Shown: one piece after another, positions 40,121 through 52,824 of the stretch
Position numbering within the stretch: the first letter of the stretch is position 1
Layout of the letters: every line of letters begins with the position of its first letter
NCBI GenBank assembly: GCA_022376515.1
Contig: WTXI01000122.1
Location: 43,919 to 107,918 of the forward strand
Origin: Lactifluus volemus
Taxonomy: Eukaryota; Basidiomycota; Agaricomycetes; Russulales; Russulaceae
DNA: 64,000 bases
Direction: 5' to 3'
Notes under the pieces: generated by a model
What the model saw: only the letters and a program-made list of their open reading frames with translations
Database searches by the model: none
What the model was told of the DNA's origin: nothing
Made by a program: the position numbers and the translations under genes

Positions 40121-41800
40121 CTAAGACCCAAGCTGGATCCCGGGCAACCACTCCCCAGACTCATATCCAACCCCTTTCTCGTTCCCAAAAGCAACGCCGA
40201 CTGAACCAAGTTCAAGATCCAATTCGTGTTCGGGGAGGGGTGCAACAACCGTTGGAGCCGAGTACGGAAAGGGTCTGGCGGAAGGTTGGGGGACCACGAG
40301 GACCGCTGGACCGAACTCCATCGAGCCCGAACCCTCAAGGTCGAGCCCCGAAAGTCCACGCGGGTACCGCACGCTCTTCGTACGCACGCGAACATGGGTG
40401 TGCTGCCGCACGGGCATTGCCTTATCTAGTGGTTCACAGCTATCTAAACCTTCCTCGCAGTCCTCCACTACCGGGAACAATCGCGGCGACCCGACCAGTA
40501 AACTCGACCGGGATGTAGCATCGGGAAGGGCAGTGAAAGGTGTGTGCCGCACGAGTTGCGAAGACCGTACAGGTGTTGCAAAACCAATGTCTGACAAGTG
40601 TGCGCCTCCACGAAGCTGCTTGTTCAACCAAGCCCGCCGCCGGCCGCGGACCTCGGCAATGGCAAGCAGTGCTGTGTCATCCGCAGCCGCATTGCGCTGG
40701 GCGGCAGCGGTGCGAACGAGATGCTCACGTAGCAGGAAAGCACGTCGGGACAGTGCGGCGAAGGCTTCTGCGTCCGGATCATGAAGGGCCAGGGCAGCCG
40801 GCGTACCATGGCGAAAGGCACATGTAGAGTCCGGTGTATGCACAGAGGAACTATCAGATTCAGTGCAAACAGTGCGGGATAGAGAGGCAGTCTCTGAGGC
40901 TGCATCATCCTCGTACGCGAAGAGGTCTTCTGGTACCGTGGCCGTTTGGCAGTCAAACGAAAAGTCGGGAAGGGGAAGTGAGACGGTGGAGACCGCGTAC
41001 TCGGCCAAACGAGCCATATGTTCTTCTGTGCGTCGAAGCGTACTTTGTGCGATCCAGACGGTGTATCCACAGGAAGGTAGACGAGACTTGAGCTCTTGTA
41101 CAACGAAGCGCCGATACGCATCAAGTAGACCAGACCGAGCACGTTGGCGGAGCTCATTCGACGCTGTCAAAAACCTGTACATCGCATCTTGCTCAAATTG
41201 TTGGTATGTATGCGGTGGCGTCGGTGGTGGTGGTGGTGGCGGCGGCGGCGGCGCTACGAAAGGCAGCTGAGCGGGAGGGGTGCTATTTGGGATGAGGGAG
41301 CTGGCTCAACGCATTAGGCCACGAAAGTACAGTCGGAAAGAATAAAACGCGACATACTGCACCAATTGCATCAGCAACGATCTTTGCTTTTTATGCTTAG
41401 CTGGTTTTTTGAACATTGGGGAGATTGGAGAAGACGGGGGCGCTGGAGGAAGTAACGGGGTGGTGATGGGTACGATAGTTTGGCGTAAAACATCTAGGAC
41501 ATCTTCGAGAAAATTGATGCAAGCATGATCCATCATCGGCCAATCCTCTATTTGGCCATCGGTAAAAACAACCGAGACAGTAAGCGAGACGACATCGAAG
41601 GTGACTTCCTCGAGGATTTCCGTGAGCCAGGCAGAGGAATCGAGCGCATATAATGAGCGAGGCTGTTCAAGATCTGCAGCGGCAAGGATGGCGAGCTGAG
41701 AATCCCAGTTCGGGGGAAGTGGTTGCAGATCAGTGGGGATAAATGAGATTGAGAAGAGCATGACGGGGACAGGAGGATGGGAGACGAGACGAAGCCGCAT
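40121..41800 (-). CDS. Hypothetical protein with proline tract
   Basis: Two open frames (41800-41306 and 41282-40121) join across a 48-bp intron (41283-41330, GTACTT...AATAG) to give 543 aa. The N-terminal half has a folded look (TDGQIEDWPMMDHACINFLE). A run of ten prolines, encoded by CCG/CCA triplets, precedes a helical region (MYRFLTASNELRQRARSGLL) and a low-complexity acidic and serine-rich tail. I recognise no domain. The clean splice and the long open frames on both sides make it a real gene. Confidence 0.7.
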
Positions 41801-43112
41801 GGTATTGTGTTGTATGTGAATGAAGTGGGATTAAATATAGATGGTGGGTATATGCGGACAGATTCAAAGCGCTGGTCTGAGAGTCTGCGTGGGAAAGAGT
41901 GAATGAGAAGCAATAAGCCGAGGTTCGCTCGAGAACATACCAATCAAGACAGGGTTGGTCTGTCGTCGGGTCACAGACGGGATCAAAGTTGATATCGAAT
42001 GGCGCGTTTTAAAGGGCAGCGTCGGGGAACGAGTAACAACCTGATTTGGCACTCTGCTTCCGATTGGGGATGAACAACGTTCTATCTGTTTCCAAATTGG
42101 AGGATGATAGAAGGGACGGTTGAGACTCGCGTTCAACGTCGATCGGTCGTAGTCTGACAGTCTTGAAACGAAAGAAAAGGAGTGGGTGGGTATAAATCCA
42201 AGCCAAAACGGGGCAAAAATGAGAAGGAAAAGGGAGGGAAAAAGAAAGATGGTATGTTACTGACGAGCCAAAAAGGCCGTCTTCGGCGACAGACGAGCTA
42301 GAAGCCCGCAGTTGTGGAGGCAACCTAATAACCAATCATTGATGAGCGGTGTACGTAAACGGTCAACTCCCTACCCCTCTGGTTGCTAATCCGTCTATTC
42401 GGTCCCAAATGACCCCACACTCCCCTTCTAATTGGTGACATCACAGAGAAGCCAAACTATTCAATGCATGTGAGGCCCTCTTTTGAGTGGCTCACTCTCC
42501 TTAAACAGCATATCTACTTTACTTGATGCTCTTTTATGGATCCTTCTCGACGAGCTCAGCATTCTTCACTCGTTTTTAAGTTCCCAAATATTGCCGAGAT
42601 TAATTTTAAAAGGCCCCACCATTCAGGCACCGCCTCTTTTCAGATGCAGGTGTCTATGAACAGGATGGGAAGGTTGACCTGAGCCCGGGCAAGGCGGGCC
42701 TCTAGAGACTCGTCCGCTTCTCTCTGTTCTGCATCCAGCTTCATCGTCTCGCGGGGTCGAACACGAAAACATACGGCGGGCCGGCGGAGCAATGCCCATG
42801 GGGTCCGTCAACGCCGCGTAATGAAGCTCGTTGTGCTTGTCCGTGTTTTTGACGTCGTGGTAAAGGACGAGGCGGCGACGTTAGAGCTCTATCTCTCCGC
42901 TAAGTTGAGTCTCGTCCAACTTGTCCAGTAGCGAAGGCCGCTTCATAGATTGCGAGCCGGTATCATCGTAGTTTTGTAACTGTTGGGATATCCCGAGGAG
43001 AAATGCGGGTAGGATCGAGGTGTTTGCCAATCGATCAGGCTGACAACATTATGCATGCATAGAGTTGGGCGACCTGGAAACGATGACATTATTCAGCCTG
43101 AGGTCGGGATTT
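41801..43112. other. Intergenic, perhaps upstream exons of a hypothetical gene
   Basis: On the minus strand a short frame near 42060-42150 (RLRPIDVERESQPSLLSSSN) begins after a TTTCAAG acceptor. A preceding frame near 42265-42330 (PPQLRASSSSVAEDGLFGS) ends at a GTCAGT donor. These could be exons of a small gene or of a longer 5' end of the neighbour. I could not find a start codon. The rest shows nothing. Confidence 0.3.
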
Positions 43113-43544
43113 TTATTTATCAGAGTCTGCATATATATCCCGCAACAAGTAACTATTGACAAACATGCGGTCCACCGGGGGAGTAGGATTGGACATGGTG
43201 GAGGGGGGGGACGGGTGGGGTAGCGGAGTACTGGACGGGTTCGCGGCGGAAGATGGCGGATACGGAAATGACCGAGGGCCGGGTCCCTGGGGATCAAAAT
43301 TGATCGATTGATGAATGGCGACGCTATGCGGAGATAGAGGTCCAGGTTCTCGATGTGATCCGAGGGCAGCTGCTTCTAGGTACTTGCAAACTTCCCTCCT
43401 CACGCGCTGGAATGACAACAGCTGCTGATAAGTTAGTTCATTTTTCGAATTGCCAGTACTGGAACTACAGGGAAAGTTGAAGACGAGCCTTGCACTCCCA
43501 AGACAAGGGCAGAAGAAGGGATATAAGAAACCAGCAGGCTGCAT
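43113..43544 (-). CDS. Small hypothetical ORF, 143 aa
   Basis: An open frame from ATG 43544 (MQPAGFLYPFFCPCLG) to 43113 ends ...VNSYLLRDIYADSDK. It contains a basic helical patch (SFQRVRREVCKYLEAAAL) and a proline/serine-rich middle. I see no homology and no introns. It may be a real small gene or chance coding. Confidence 0.35.
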   Translation of the reverse strand: MQPAGFLYPFFCPCLGSARLVFNFPCSSSTGNSKNELTYQQLLSFQRVRREVCKYLEAAALGSHREPGPLSPHSVAIHQSINFDPQGPGPRSFPYPPSSAANPSSTPLPHPSPPSTMSNPTPPVDRMFVNSYLLRDIYADSDK

Positions 43545-44514
43545 GGTGTTTTTTTTTTGGGTAACTGAACACAAAAAGTTCAATGAAAAACTGCTTTAGC
43601 ATTTTCACATTTTCCTGATGCAACTTATTGCAAAGTTCCCACAAGCTTGGTACGGCAACATGGTAGGGCAGTGCTTATAACCGCCGCTCTCCAAAATTGG
43701 GATCCTCCGGGATCCTCTGGCATTCAGGACGCTTATAAGGAGAGGCGCCTTGCGGCGCCCGCTTTATAACTAACTTAATAGTTCGGTGTGTCCTGTGTCA
43801 AGAAACTCGCAAAGTCACTCTATCAATGGCCGAGGTCTGGCCGCACACCCATGGCAACATATGTCGTTGCATTAGAGAACTTGAGTGTAACGGTTCGCAA
43901 GTCGGATGGCACGCCGATATAGCGTAGGTCCCTACTCCAAAGAAATTACGAAAGTTGAAGCTGGCAACGACGCAAGAAAAACCCAAGCCTCAGCAGGGTT
44001 TTACAGCACACGTCGACCTTTTTTTTTCCCTTCTTCTGAGAAGTTCGATTTCTGGATGCCTTGTCAAGCGGACGATCGTAAATACCCGGATCGACCTGGT
44101 TACTGTGTAACCGGCAGCTCGGTGTTGTAGTCAGCATACGTACTGATACTCAAAGTAATTTGGGCTCAAACGTAGAATAGCGGTGAGCCAGCAGGGAGAT
44201 GAGAGCACATCCTCCTCGATGAGTCGGAGGGAGCGCAGCCAGGATTGTGAGTCCTTGTCGTCTTTGCGAAGCCTATCACCCAAGTATTGTTCACATCAAG
44301 ATCAACTGCCCACTGAAAGGTCATTGTACCTGAGGTGACTATGCGAATTTCACCACTCTTGTCAGCGCTTCTGCACGATGCTCCGCTCCGTGGCGTATTT
44401 GCTACACGGCCTGCAGGTGGACTTACATTTGTATATCGCGCAAGTACCCGGCAAGTTCTATTCAATAGTGCAATATAGGTACGACGATGTAGACTGATCG
44501 AGTGATGCTTGCTA
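43545..44514. other. No gene seen; small palindromes
   Basis: Near 43700-43720 GGATCC repeats flank CTCCGG, and near 43744-43760 GGCGCC TTGC GGCGCC forms a perfect hairpin. No coding region is supported here. Confidence 0.4.
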
Positions 44515-45459
44515 CTAGCTATTGAAGATACGAGAGTGGAGAAAATCATGGCGTGCCGCGAGAATCTCGCCCAGCGGCCACGTCGTTGCTGGGAGACGGT
44601 CGTTCGCATTCTCCAGGTTAACCTCGTCTTGCAGACTACCAGAGACGAGACGGGCGGTACGCTTCATGGCATCATCAACCAGGTGTCGCACGACGTGCAA
44701 AAGGAGCTGCTGTGCGGCATACGGGCCCAACGCGTTCAGGCGTACGGCCGCAGAGAGTACGCCACGCGCATGAAGGAAGAGGTGCAAGTGGGCGCCGCGG
44801 TCTGTGTGTATGACGTATATGTGACGTGGTCGTGACGCGCGCGCAGAGGGACAAAGAAACGGACTGAGCTCACCGACAGTCAACCCAAGTGCCGCTCCCA
44901 AGATGCCCCAGCAAACGGGGAGGTGGCCTAGAGCGTCAGATTCACCGCGTCGCACGCGCAGTTTGAGTGCAGCGACCAAAGCACCCGCCCGGCTCTCACG
45001 TTCGTCTTTGTCCGAGTCGGGAAGGCAAGTGCCAATAGTACGAGCTCCCGCGGGTGCTGACGTCAAAAGAGGAGGGCGAGTGAATCCCTTGGTATAGAGC
45101 GTGAGAAGCGCTGCGCCCTGTGCGAACGATGCACGGCGTGCGACGTCATTCAGCGTGGTTGCATCGTACAGAGCATCGAGACGGGCGAGCGAGGCGAGCG
45201 CCACGTCGAGTTGAGTTATCTCCCCGCTGGCGTATGCTGCGGAGACGCGGTGAGCATCGCGTGCGAATGGTAGCGCGCAACGTGCATAAGTCTCCACTGT
45301 GTTACGGAGAAAGGCGAGGATGTCTGAGCCGGCAGGCCCAGGCACTTGGAAAAGTGCATGGGCAGCCGTGGATTCGAGACCGGAGGATGCTACAAATGAG
45401 CCTGTCGGGAGGTTGGCATCTGAAAGGATGAGTAACAAATAGGCCTCTTGGTCGTCCAT
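44515..45459 (-). CDS. ureF: Urease accessory protein UreF
   Basis: UreF acts with UreD and UreG to load nickel into urease. ATG is at 45459. The sequence shows LLLILSDANLPTGSFVASSG at residues 7-26, then ALPFARDAH, LNDVARRASFAQGAALLTLY, GHLPVCWGILGAALGLTV and HARGVLSAAVRLNALGPYAA, all characteristic of the family. A 72-bp intron with good sites (GTGAGC...CACACAG, about 44800-44875) divides GLTV from DRGAHLHLFLHARG. It happens to be open and a multiple of three, so the unspliced frame also reads through. The spliced protein is about 290 aa, slightly longer than bacterial UreF, as is usual in fungi and plants. Confidence 0.93.
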   Translation of the reverse strand: MDDQEAYLLLILSDANLPTGSFVASSGLESTAAHALFQVPGPAGSDILAFLRNTVETYARCALPFARDAHRVSAAYASGEITQLDVALASLARLDALYDATTLNDVARRASFAQGAALLTLYTKGFTRPPLLTSAPAGARTIGTCLPDSDKDERESRAGALVAALKLRVRRGESDALGHLPVCWGILGAALGLTVGELSPFLCPSARASRPRHIYVIHTDRGAHLHLFLHARGVLSAAVRLNALGPYAAQQLLLHVVRHLVDDAMKRTARLVSGSLQDEVNLENANDRLPATTWPLGEILAARHDFLHSRIFNS

Positions 45460-45823
45460 TCAAGTGACAGGCTTGGCGGGATTAGCCTTACACGTCATCC
45501 CGCTCAAACCACGTGCATCTCTCACTCACACTCTCTGTTGTTAGACCTTACTTTGGCTTGCCCGTTCGTGCCGCAAACACGATGCGCTGTCGGATTTTGC
45601 CCTGCGGGACTCCCAGACAAAAACAAACAAGACACTTGACCTCCAAAGCGGACCATCGCAGGTACGTTGATCAACAAGCCAGTTTATTAAGCACTCAAAC
45701 ACCAGGTTCAGTGACACGCTGAGCTACGCGAAAGAAACAACGAGCGACAAAATTTATATGTAACAGTCATCCAGTCCTTCAGACGATATAATCAGACAAC
45801 GGTTCTACATGCAAAGTCGACAC

Positions 45824-47860
45824 TCAAAACTTGAAGCCGCCTGTAAGGTCCATGGTACGGAAGGGGTCATACTTCTCCTTTATCTTGCGCAGACGCTCCA
45901 CATTGTTACCGTACATTTGCTCCAGTGGGGTACCATACAACGCATAGTTGGTGTAATGCGCTGCGTGCTTCAGGTCCTGGCCATCCTTGATCCCAGCTTC
46001 GAGCAATGAGTTGCTCAATGCGCGCATCTCCTTGTACATCACCTGGTCGTGACCCTTGTCGTTCCACCCAAAGTAGAGGCTAGATGGGAGGATGGTTCTG
46101 GAGCGGTCTGGAGGGTACGCCGATGGTCCTCCATGCCTGAGGATGTCGTGTTCGAACGGATCAAGGCTAAAGAAAATCAGTATGTCCTTGTCGTGTTTGC
46201 TGAGCTTGTCACCCCAAGCCTAATCACTTCAATATCAGCTAACGGTTCACCAAGAGACTATCGTACCTGGACGCTTCGATAGCTTACCTGAAGGTCGTCA
46301 ATGCCTGCCTTCATAACAGGCGCAGTGTAGTGTAACATGGGAATCCCATCAAACCAGCCGCTTTTGAGTATGAGTAAGGCTGTACATCAATGGAAATGTG
46401 CGCTGCACTCACTGCTTGCGTATAGGAGGGGGGAGACTCATAACGAATTGGACAAAATCACCCTTGACGATGGATTTTGAAGCGTTGGGGAGACTTAGTA
46501 GATGGTCATATAAACCAGCAGGAGGCTCGGGCCCATCGTAGAAGAGTACTATTGAAAACCCGACCTACTCTGACTGTTACGGAACAGATTGCACATGAAA
46601 GGACGATATCTTACTGTGCCATGATCATAAAATATCTGGCCCAGCTGGGAAGCCGTGCGGTCATGTTCCTCTGCCAGGAAGTCGGCGAAGGCTGTATAAG
46701 CCGGCCTTATCTGATCACCTACAAAACCCACCATAGCAGCCTGTAAAGTCGCGAACGAAATATAAGCATGGCCCTTCATCACTAGAGGCAATGACATACC
46801 CAAACATCGGTTTGCTGGTGGGTCTTAAAAGTGAATCTGGTGACGATTCCCTGACAAGTTCGATATAGTTATCGGTCCAATAAGAGGCATTTCCCGGTAA
46901 GCTCACGTAGTTATTCAACCCTCCCTGAAACGTGATACTATAGTTAGAACCACTCCTTGGTGCTCAGAGACGCTACTTGATTGTACCTTGAGCGCAAACC
47001 AGAGATCTTCATCCCTCTCTGTCACTTCCTTCACTTGCCCGTTTGGAAGCACGAGTTGCATCGCCGTGAGTGTGTCAATAGTGAGGCCATATTTATTGGT
47101 CTTCCAGGAATACCCTATGAGACGAAAGTGGTGTTAAGTCTGATGGGATGGAGGCTCGTGAAAGCTGGGACGACGACTGACCTCCACCAAGGATGAAGCC
47201 ACCGACGCCGACACCATTCAGCCGACCTCCGACAACGTTGAGGCCCTTGGGCACAAGGTACGAATACACTTCAGTCCAGGTAAGCCCAGCTCCAATATCG
47301 ACCGTCCCTAATTTCTCGTGTAGGACAATATCGTTAAATCGGATCATGGAGATTTGCACGCCAGGGGTGGCAGAAAAACCGGGATTGGGATTGTGGCCAG
47401 AACACCTGACAGCGAAAGGCGTGCGTGTTAAGGCAAGTTCATGAAGCTACGATGACCTGTAAACAGTGTGTACGACGCAGAGAGGGTGCAGTAATTTACT
47501 TACAATCAGGCCGATGTCCTCTGGTGTGCCGGGCCGCACTGAGCATGCAGATTCTTCGGTAGTCGAGTTGATCCAGTGAGAAATGTCAATTTTAAACTCA
47601 GGAGACCCTGTACGTTCGGAATTAGAGATTTACAGTAGCAGCTTCGGTGAAGGGAACAGAGACTCACCTGGATAAAATACCTGTGACGCAGGTGAGACAG
47701 AAGTCGCTATCGCCTCACATACAAGGCGGTAGTCATGGGCCAACGTTGTCTGTGCATGTTCAGTGGGATCAACACAGCTAAAGTCAACCTGTCTTTGCGC
47801 GGTCGTGGTGAGGAGAGCAGGAAAAATGAGAGCACAGCCCAAAAAAACGGCCCTCAACAT
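45824..47860 (-). CDS. Secreted FAD-linked oxidase, berberine-bridge-enzyme type (gene 1)
   Basis: ATG at 47860 starts a signal peptide (MLRAVFLGCALIFPALLTTT). Nine or so exons follow. They include the FAD-binding part (SCSVRPGTPEDI-like ACSVRPGTPEDIGLI; LALTRTPFAVRCSGHNPNPG; DIGAGLTWTEVYSYL; GVGVGGFILGGG) with the His that normally binds FAD covalently (SGH). Next are the substrate domain (GYSWKTNKYGL; EDLWFALK; GLNNY/GIVTRFTFKTHQQTDVWG; LFYDGPEPPAGLYD) and the C-terminal BBE motif (HYTNYALYGTPLEQMYGNNV) before the stop at 45824. All introns restore frame, so the gene appears intact. Such enzymes oxidise sugars or secondary metabolites; the substrate is unknown. It is divergently oriented to its paralogue at 49510. 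Confidence 0.9.
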
Positions 47861-49509
47861 GACTGTGCAGCGGGTACTAGTATAATCGGAACGGGCTCCG
47901 CAATAGTAATACGGAGCCAAGTCTCGTACTTCTACCTTTTATTTATACTGGACTGCCATAAAATTTGTGCCTCCAAGCCGCTGTCAATGCAAGGGAGACG
48001 GATGGTGAATACTGTATAAGAACGTCAACTTTACCAACTTTACCATTCAGTTGTTCGGCAAAGTCCGGAATGGATTACTGAAGCGACTTTTCACTTGGAC
48101 TTTCATACATGCTGTGAAGAACGAAACGACGATTTTGATAACTACCTGTTCGAGTAATCCTATCTAGATCAGCACTAATGGGTTGACCTGTCATTCCACC
48201 GTACTACTAGTAAGCGTGAGTCGCTGCGTGAAGGCTCGAGGGTCGGGACGCCCCAAACTAGTACTGTACCCCAAAGCAAGCCCCGAAGAAAAGGCGGAAT
48301 GTCCTCCGAATGGGTTGATCTCGGGTTCTTTAATGAGGTCATTGTACAAGGTAGTAGTATAGTCGTAATAGAATGGTACTGACGCCGTTCAACTCAGTTC
48401 AAACTTCAAAGATAGCCCTGCGATGAACCTACGTGGACAGTCCGGCCACTGTACCAACTTGCCATCATGCCCGCGCACAAAGGTAGGTTGTCGTGCTCAT
48501 GTCATCTGATTTATGGAAGAGTACTAGTACGACAACAGAGCCAGAAAGCGCCAAGAAAATTGAAGCTCAGCAACGACTCGGAATCCCGAGGACCCGAGGA
48601 CCAGAGCACCGTTTTTGTTCCATAACGTTCAAACACTGGAAATTCGAGTGCGCTCACTTCATACTAGTAGTTGAAACTTAAATTTAAATATAGTATAGTC
48701 CTATATCATAGTGAGCTCTGTGGAGTTCTGTTGAGACCTGGAATCCAGGAAATTGGGTACGGCTCGAGAACATCTTCAGTATTTTCCATACCACGAATCA
48801 ATGCCACACCATGACGCTTTACACGCCTTACGGTGCTAGAGTGAATTATTTTTGTAAATCAGTTATGGAGAACCGCAAAGTCTCACAGAATGACACGTCC
48901 CGGGCCTCTTCTGGTTCTCGTTTCCGTTCAAACGGTGACGATATTTCATTGTCCTTCAATTGGTTTCCCCTGGTTTAATGGGGAGTCTGCAGATCTAGAT
49001 TGACACGTGCCAGTGGTTGTTCGATTGCAAGTGCCCTCAAGAGTGCCCTGTTCCTAAGTTCGCCCAGGCAACTCCAACACCATTCGATGACTTGAATGAT
49101 AGCTGATAATCATTCATAATGTAAGCATGATTAACGTTAGCCAAGGAGAGGTGACCGTAGAGTAATGGCATGCCAGTGCCACGAGCATGCTGTTCCTGTC
49201 AGGCTTCACTCTACAGGGGAAATCCCCATAAATGTACTGTTCCTGGTATAGTTCCTGGTGCCTGATGGTCTAGTTCGGCTACTGACTTCTGGACAGAATG
49301 CAGAATGCAGTGTGCTTTTCTCTTTTTATAGCACAACGCAGCCATAGCGTTGACGTGGCCATTGGTTTTTTACCCAATGGCGTTACGCAGTCCTATATGT
49401 TGCGTGCTCAAGTCTCCATGACTCGGTCCTTTCAGACGGATATAAATCATGCCGGGGTCTTTCGAGCGTTGCCCATAGCGGTGGCCATTTTCGTTCCCAC
49501 TGCACTGCC
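47861..49509. other. Shared intergenic region between divergent oxidase paralogues
   Basis: 1.65 kb with no gene. It contains the 5' regions of both oxidase genes, so any shared upstream activation must lie here. I see no clear repeat between the two halves. Confidence 0.45.
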
Positions 49510-51570
49510 ATGTCGAGATTCGCATTTTTAGGGTGGGCTCTCCTACCCTTCCTTGCTGCTGCTACACTGGGCCGGTCCAACATTGCACTTGAAGACACCA
49601 CCGCTTCTTGTCCACAGAAAGTCTTAGCAGATGATTACGGAGTCACATGTGAGAATATAGCAAAGTCCGTTTCACCTGCGTCGCAGGTATTCTACCCAGG
49701 TATGCTCTTGTACTTGTTATACTCGAGTCGCCCAGTAGGAGGGGGAATTTCATGATCTATTTATAACTCTGAGTCCGCGTTCCCAGGGTCGCCAGAGTTC
49801 GACGCAGATATTTCACATTGGGCCAACTCCAGCTCTCAAGTATCTGCATGTTCAGTAGAACCAGGGACGCTGCAGGATGTCGCTCATATCGTACGTGTCG
49901 CTACATCAGTCGGACCCTCACCGTCTCGTTGATGGCTCTTTATCCCGCCACAGCTTCGCGAGCTTGCCTCGACACACACACCGTTCGCCGTAAAAGGCGG
50001 TGGCCATGCTACTAACCCTGAATTTTCGTCGACTCCTGGTGTACATATCTCAATGGTCCGGTTCAATAACATCGTCATTCACGAAGACTTGAAGACCGTC
50101 GAAATAGGAGCAGGACTTACTTGGACAGACGTATACGCATACCTTGTCCCAGAAGGTATCAATGTTGTGGGAGGCCGTCTGGGTGCTGTCGGCGTGGCCG
50201 GCTATACTCTGGGAGGAGGTAACGTTGTTTCTGGCTCATCTGTGGTATAGATCTATTCAAGACATACCCACTGCATTTCGCAGGGTATTCATGGAAGACA
50301 AGTCAGTATGGACTCACAGCGGATACTGTCACGGAATTTGAGCTCGTGTTACCGAACGGAGAAATAAAAGTAGTAACAGAAGCGGACGAAGATCTCTGGT
50401 TCGCGCTGAAGGTGAGAAATCTGAACCTTGGCTGAAATGCAGAAAACAAGCTTACGACAATTTCATATTCAAGGGCGGATTCAATAACTACGTGGGTTTC
50501 GTAACATTGGCCATTCCTCGACTAGTGAGGCTAATCGTTATGTTATATCACCTAGGGAATCGTTACTAAACTTACTGTTAAATCACATAAACAAACCGAT
50601 GTTTGGGTATGTATTTGTTTCGTTTCAGGAGACGCAAATCGTGACGATGAATGCGGTAGGGGGCCTCGCTTTTCTTCGGGGAGGCTCTAGCAGATGCGGC
50701 TCAAGCAACGTTTACTAAGTTTCTTGAACAACCACATGACCACAAGGCAGGGCAATTGGGCGAGTTTTTGTATAGTAATGGCTCGGTAGGTTTTGACAGC
50801 TTCTCAGTATTGCACCGACTTAATCATGGCCCAAAAGGTATCGCTTGGCTTGACTCTCTTCTATGACGGGCCAGAGCCTCCGGAAGGGCTTTATGATGAG
50901 CTACTGAGCCTCCCAAGCACGTCCAAGTTCATCGTCAAGGGTTCCTTTACAGATTTTGTTTCGACCCAGTTTTTTCCTACATACGAACGGTAAATCTCGA
51001 GTCGAATCTAGGCCCTCTGTTTTACCTGTCTCTTTCCATGTAGCATTTACTTCGATGGTATCCCTATCCTACGTTACACCGAGGCTATCATGAAGGCACT
51101 CGCAAACGAGACCAAGGTAAGTAGTTGAAGGCTCATATCGATAATATAATCGCGAATTTTGATGTGCGACGTAGTTCTGGGGAGAAAGACTTAGCAAATA
51201 CGACGAGAGCGTGTTGCTTGTTTATACCCTCGACCCATTCGAGCTCGACTTTTTCTCCCACGGGGGCCCATCTGCCTTTCCACCCGACCGCTCTCGCGTT
51301 GTCTTCCCATCCGGCATCTGCTACGGGTGGAATGACAAATCTGCTGATCAGTATATGCTGGATGCAATGCACCGTTCGGCCGCCTCCGTGTTAGCAGCCG
51401 GGATTGAAGATGGCCAAGACCTGACAAATGCAGCCCCTTATGTGAACTACGCGTTATTCGGAACGCCGCTGGAAAGGATATATGGCGAACATTTGCAGCG
51501 GCTGCGAGAGATCAGGCAGCGGTACGATCCGGAGGGTGTCATGGAGCGAGCAGGCGGGTGGAAGTTCTGA
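49510..51570 (+). pseudogene. FAD-linked oxidase, berberine-bridge-enzyme type (gene 2), probably damaged
   Basis: ATG at 49510 (MSRFAFLGWALLPFLAAATL) gives a signal peptide. Exon 1 ends at 49699 (CCAG/GTATGC). Later exons match gene 1: THTPFAVKGGGHATNPEFSS, EIGAGLTWTDVYAYLVPEG, NNYGIVTKLTVKSHKQTDVW, LFYDGPEPPEGLYDELLSL and the BBE motif YVNYALFGTPLERIYGEHL, ending at 51570. Around 50630-50720 I find no intron that joins DVWGG to ADAAQATFTKFLEQ in frame: TTTTCTTCGGGGAG seems to carry a one-base shift. It may be a recent pseudogene, or I may have missed a splice site. All other exons look well kept. Confidence 0.75.
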
Positions 51571-52824
51571 ATGCGTGTGCGTGGACGAGGCTTCCCGTCG
51601 TTCGGCTTGTTCTGGAGTTCCAGATCATAGATCAGTACTATAAACAGTAGATGTCGCTTATTGCCCAAGCTACGTGGCTCAAATTCCACGCAGTGCTCTG
51701 CGGAGAACACGAGGGACCGAGCCTGGGTGTGAAGCCCACCGGTATGGAAGAGTCTTATCATGGAAGTCAACCAGAACAGATTGATAATTTAAACTATGAG
51801 TTCCTAGTAACAGAGCAGTCACGGTCCAGTTACTTGATCGATTGAAAGATAAACAGCTCGCTCTAACTTAGTCCAGATATAGATACGCGCCCCTTGTCCA
51901 ATTAGGAACCCAAAGACTCCGAAGGTTCCATTCTGTAACATGGCATAAGTCCCAGCATCAGGCGAGGATACTAAGTCCCACTGGCATTGCGGAGTGGCGG
52001 AGCAGCCGACATTACCTTGCTCTGGGAATTGTTTGTAAAACAGTATAAGTACGTACAGCTTCAAGTTATAACGTAGGTAACAGGGAAGAATTTTGAAACG
52101 TGGCGCATGGTGATCGGACCCGGATGAGCGACCTAGTGTCACCCAAGGGTTTCGTGCCTAGTCGACGTTGCTGACATTATCACGACTCCATCGGTGAAGT
52201 AAAATTCCGTCGCGTTGTTTGCGCCACTCATCACAAGTCTAGTCGAGGCACAGCAGGAAATCAGACACGTAATCCACATGACCTTGGGTATGCGTAAGCT
52301 GCCAATCCTCTCTTCCACACGAACAAAGGGGCTTGATTAACGCACCAGGGTTCAGAGTTCTTCACTACTCCCGTCTCTGATCACATCATTATACATATGA
52401 ATGGCCAGCGAGGAGAGATACAGTAGTATCACCTCCCATGACTTCGCCATATGTTTCCGGCTCCTCGCGGCTCGTGAAACGCGGTGGTGGTGGGTGCGCG
52501 CGTGCCAGTGGACGCGATACCGCCGATACGCGAGGAACAGATCACCTGACTCGGAGATGAACTCCCAGCACGTGACACTTGTGGAAGACCGTCGCGGCCG
52601 AGCTGACTGCAAATCTTCCAAGTATCCAACGCTTTCACTCCAATGGATAGATATGAAGGAACGCGAAAATGGATGTTTTACGCATTTATTGGGACGATAG
52701 CAGATGCACTGGACGTCATCCTGACCTTCGTCATACCAGACAAGAGACCACAGAGGAGCATCGTCGTGAGTAAATTATGTTCACTCTCACTGTTACATCC
52801 GATAGTACTCACGTAGCACTGTGC
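51571..52824. other. No gene seen
   Basis: Downstream of the oxidase gene. Short frames only. A possible 5' exon for the following phosphotransferase pseudogene may lie near 52670-52770 before a GTGAGTAAAT donor, but the match is not convincing. Confidence 0.35.

Noticed and set aside
41190..41250. (GGT/GGC)n microsatellite near 41220
   Set aside because: It is the antisense of the polyproline codons of the spliced hypothetical gene, so it is coding.
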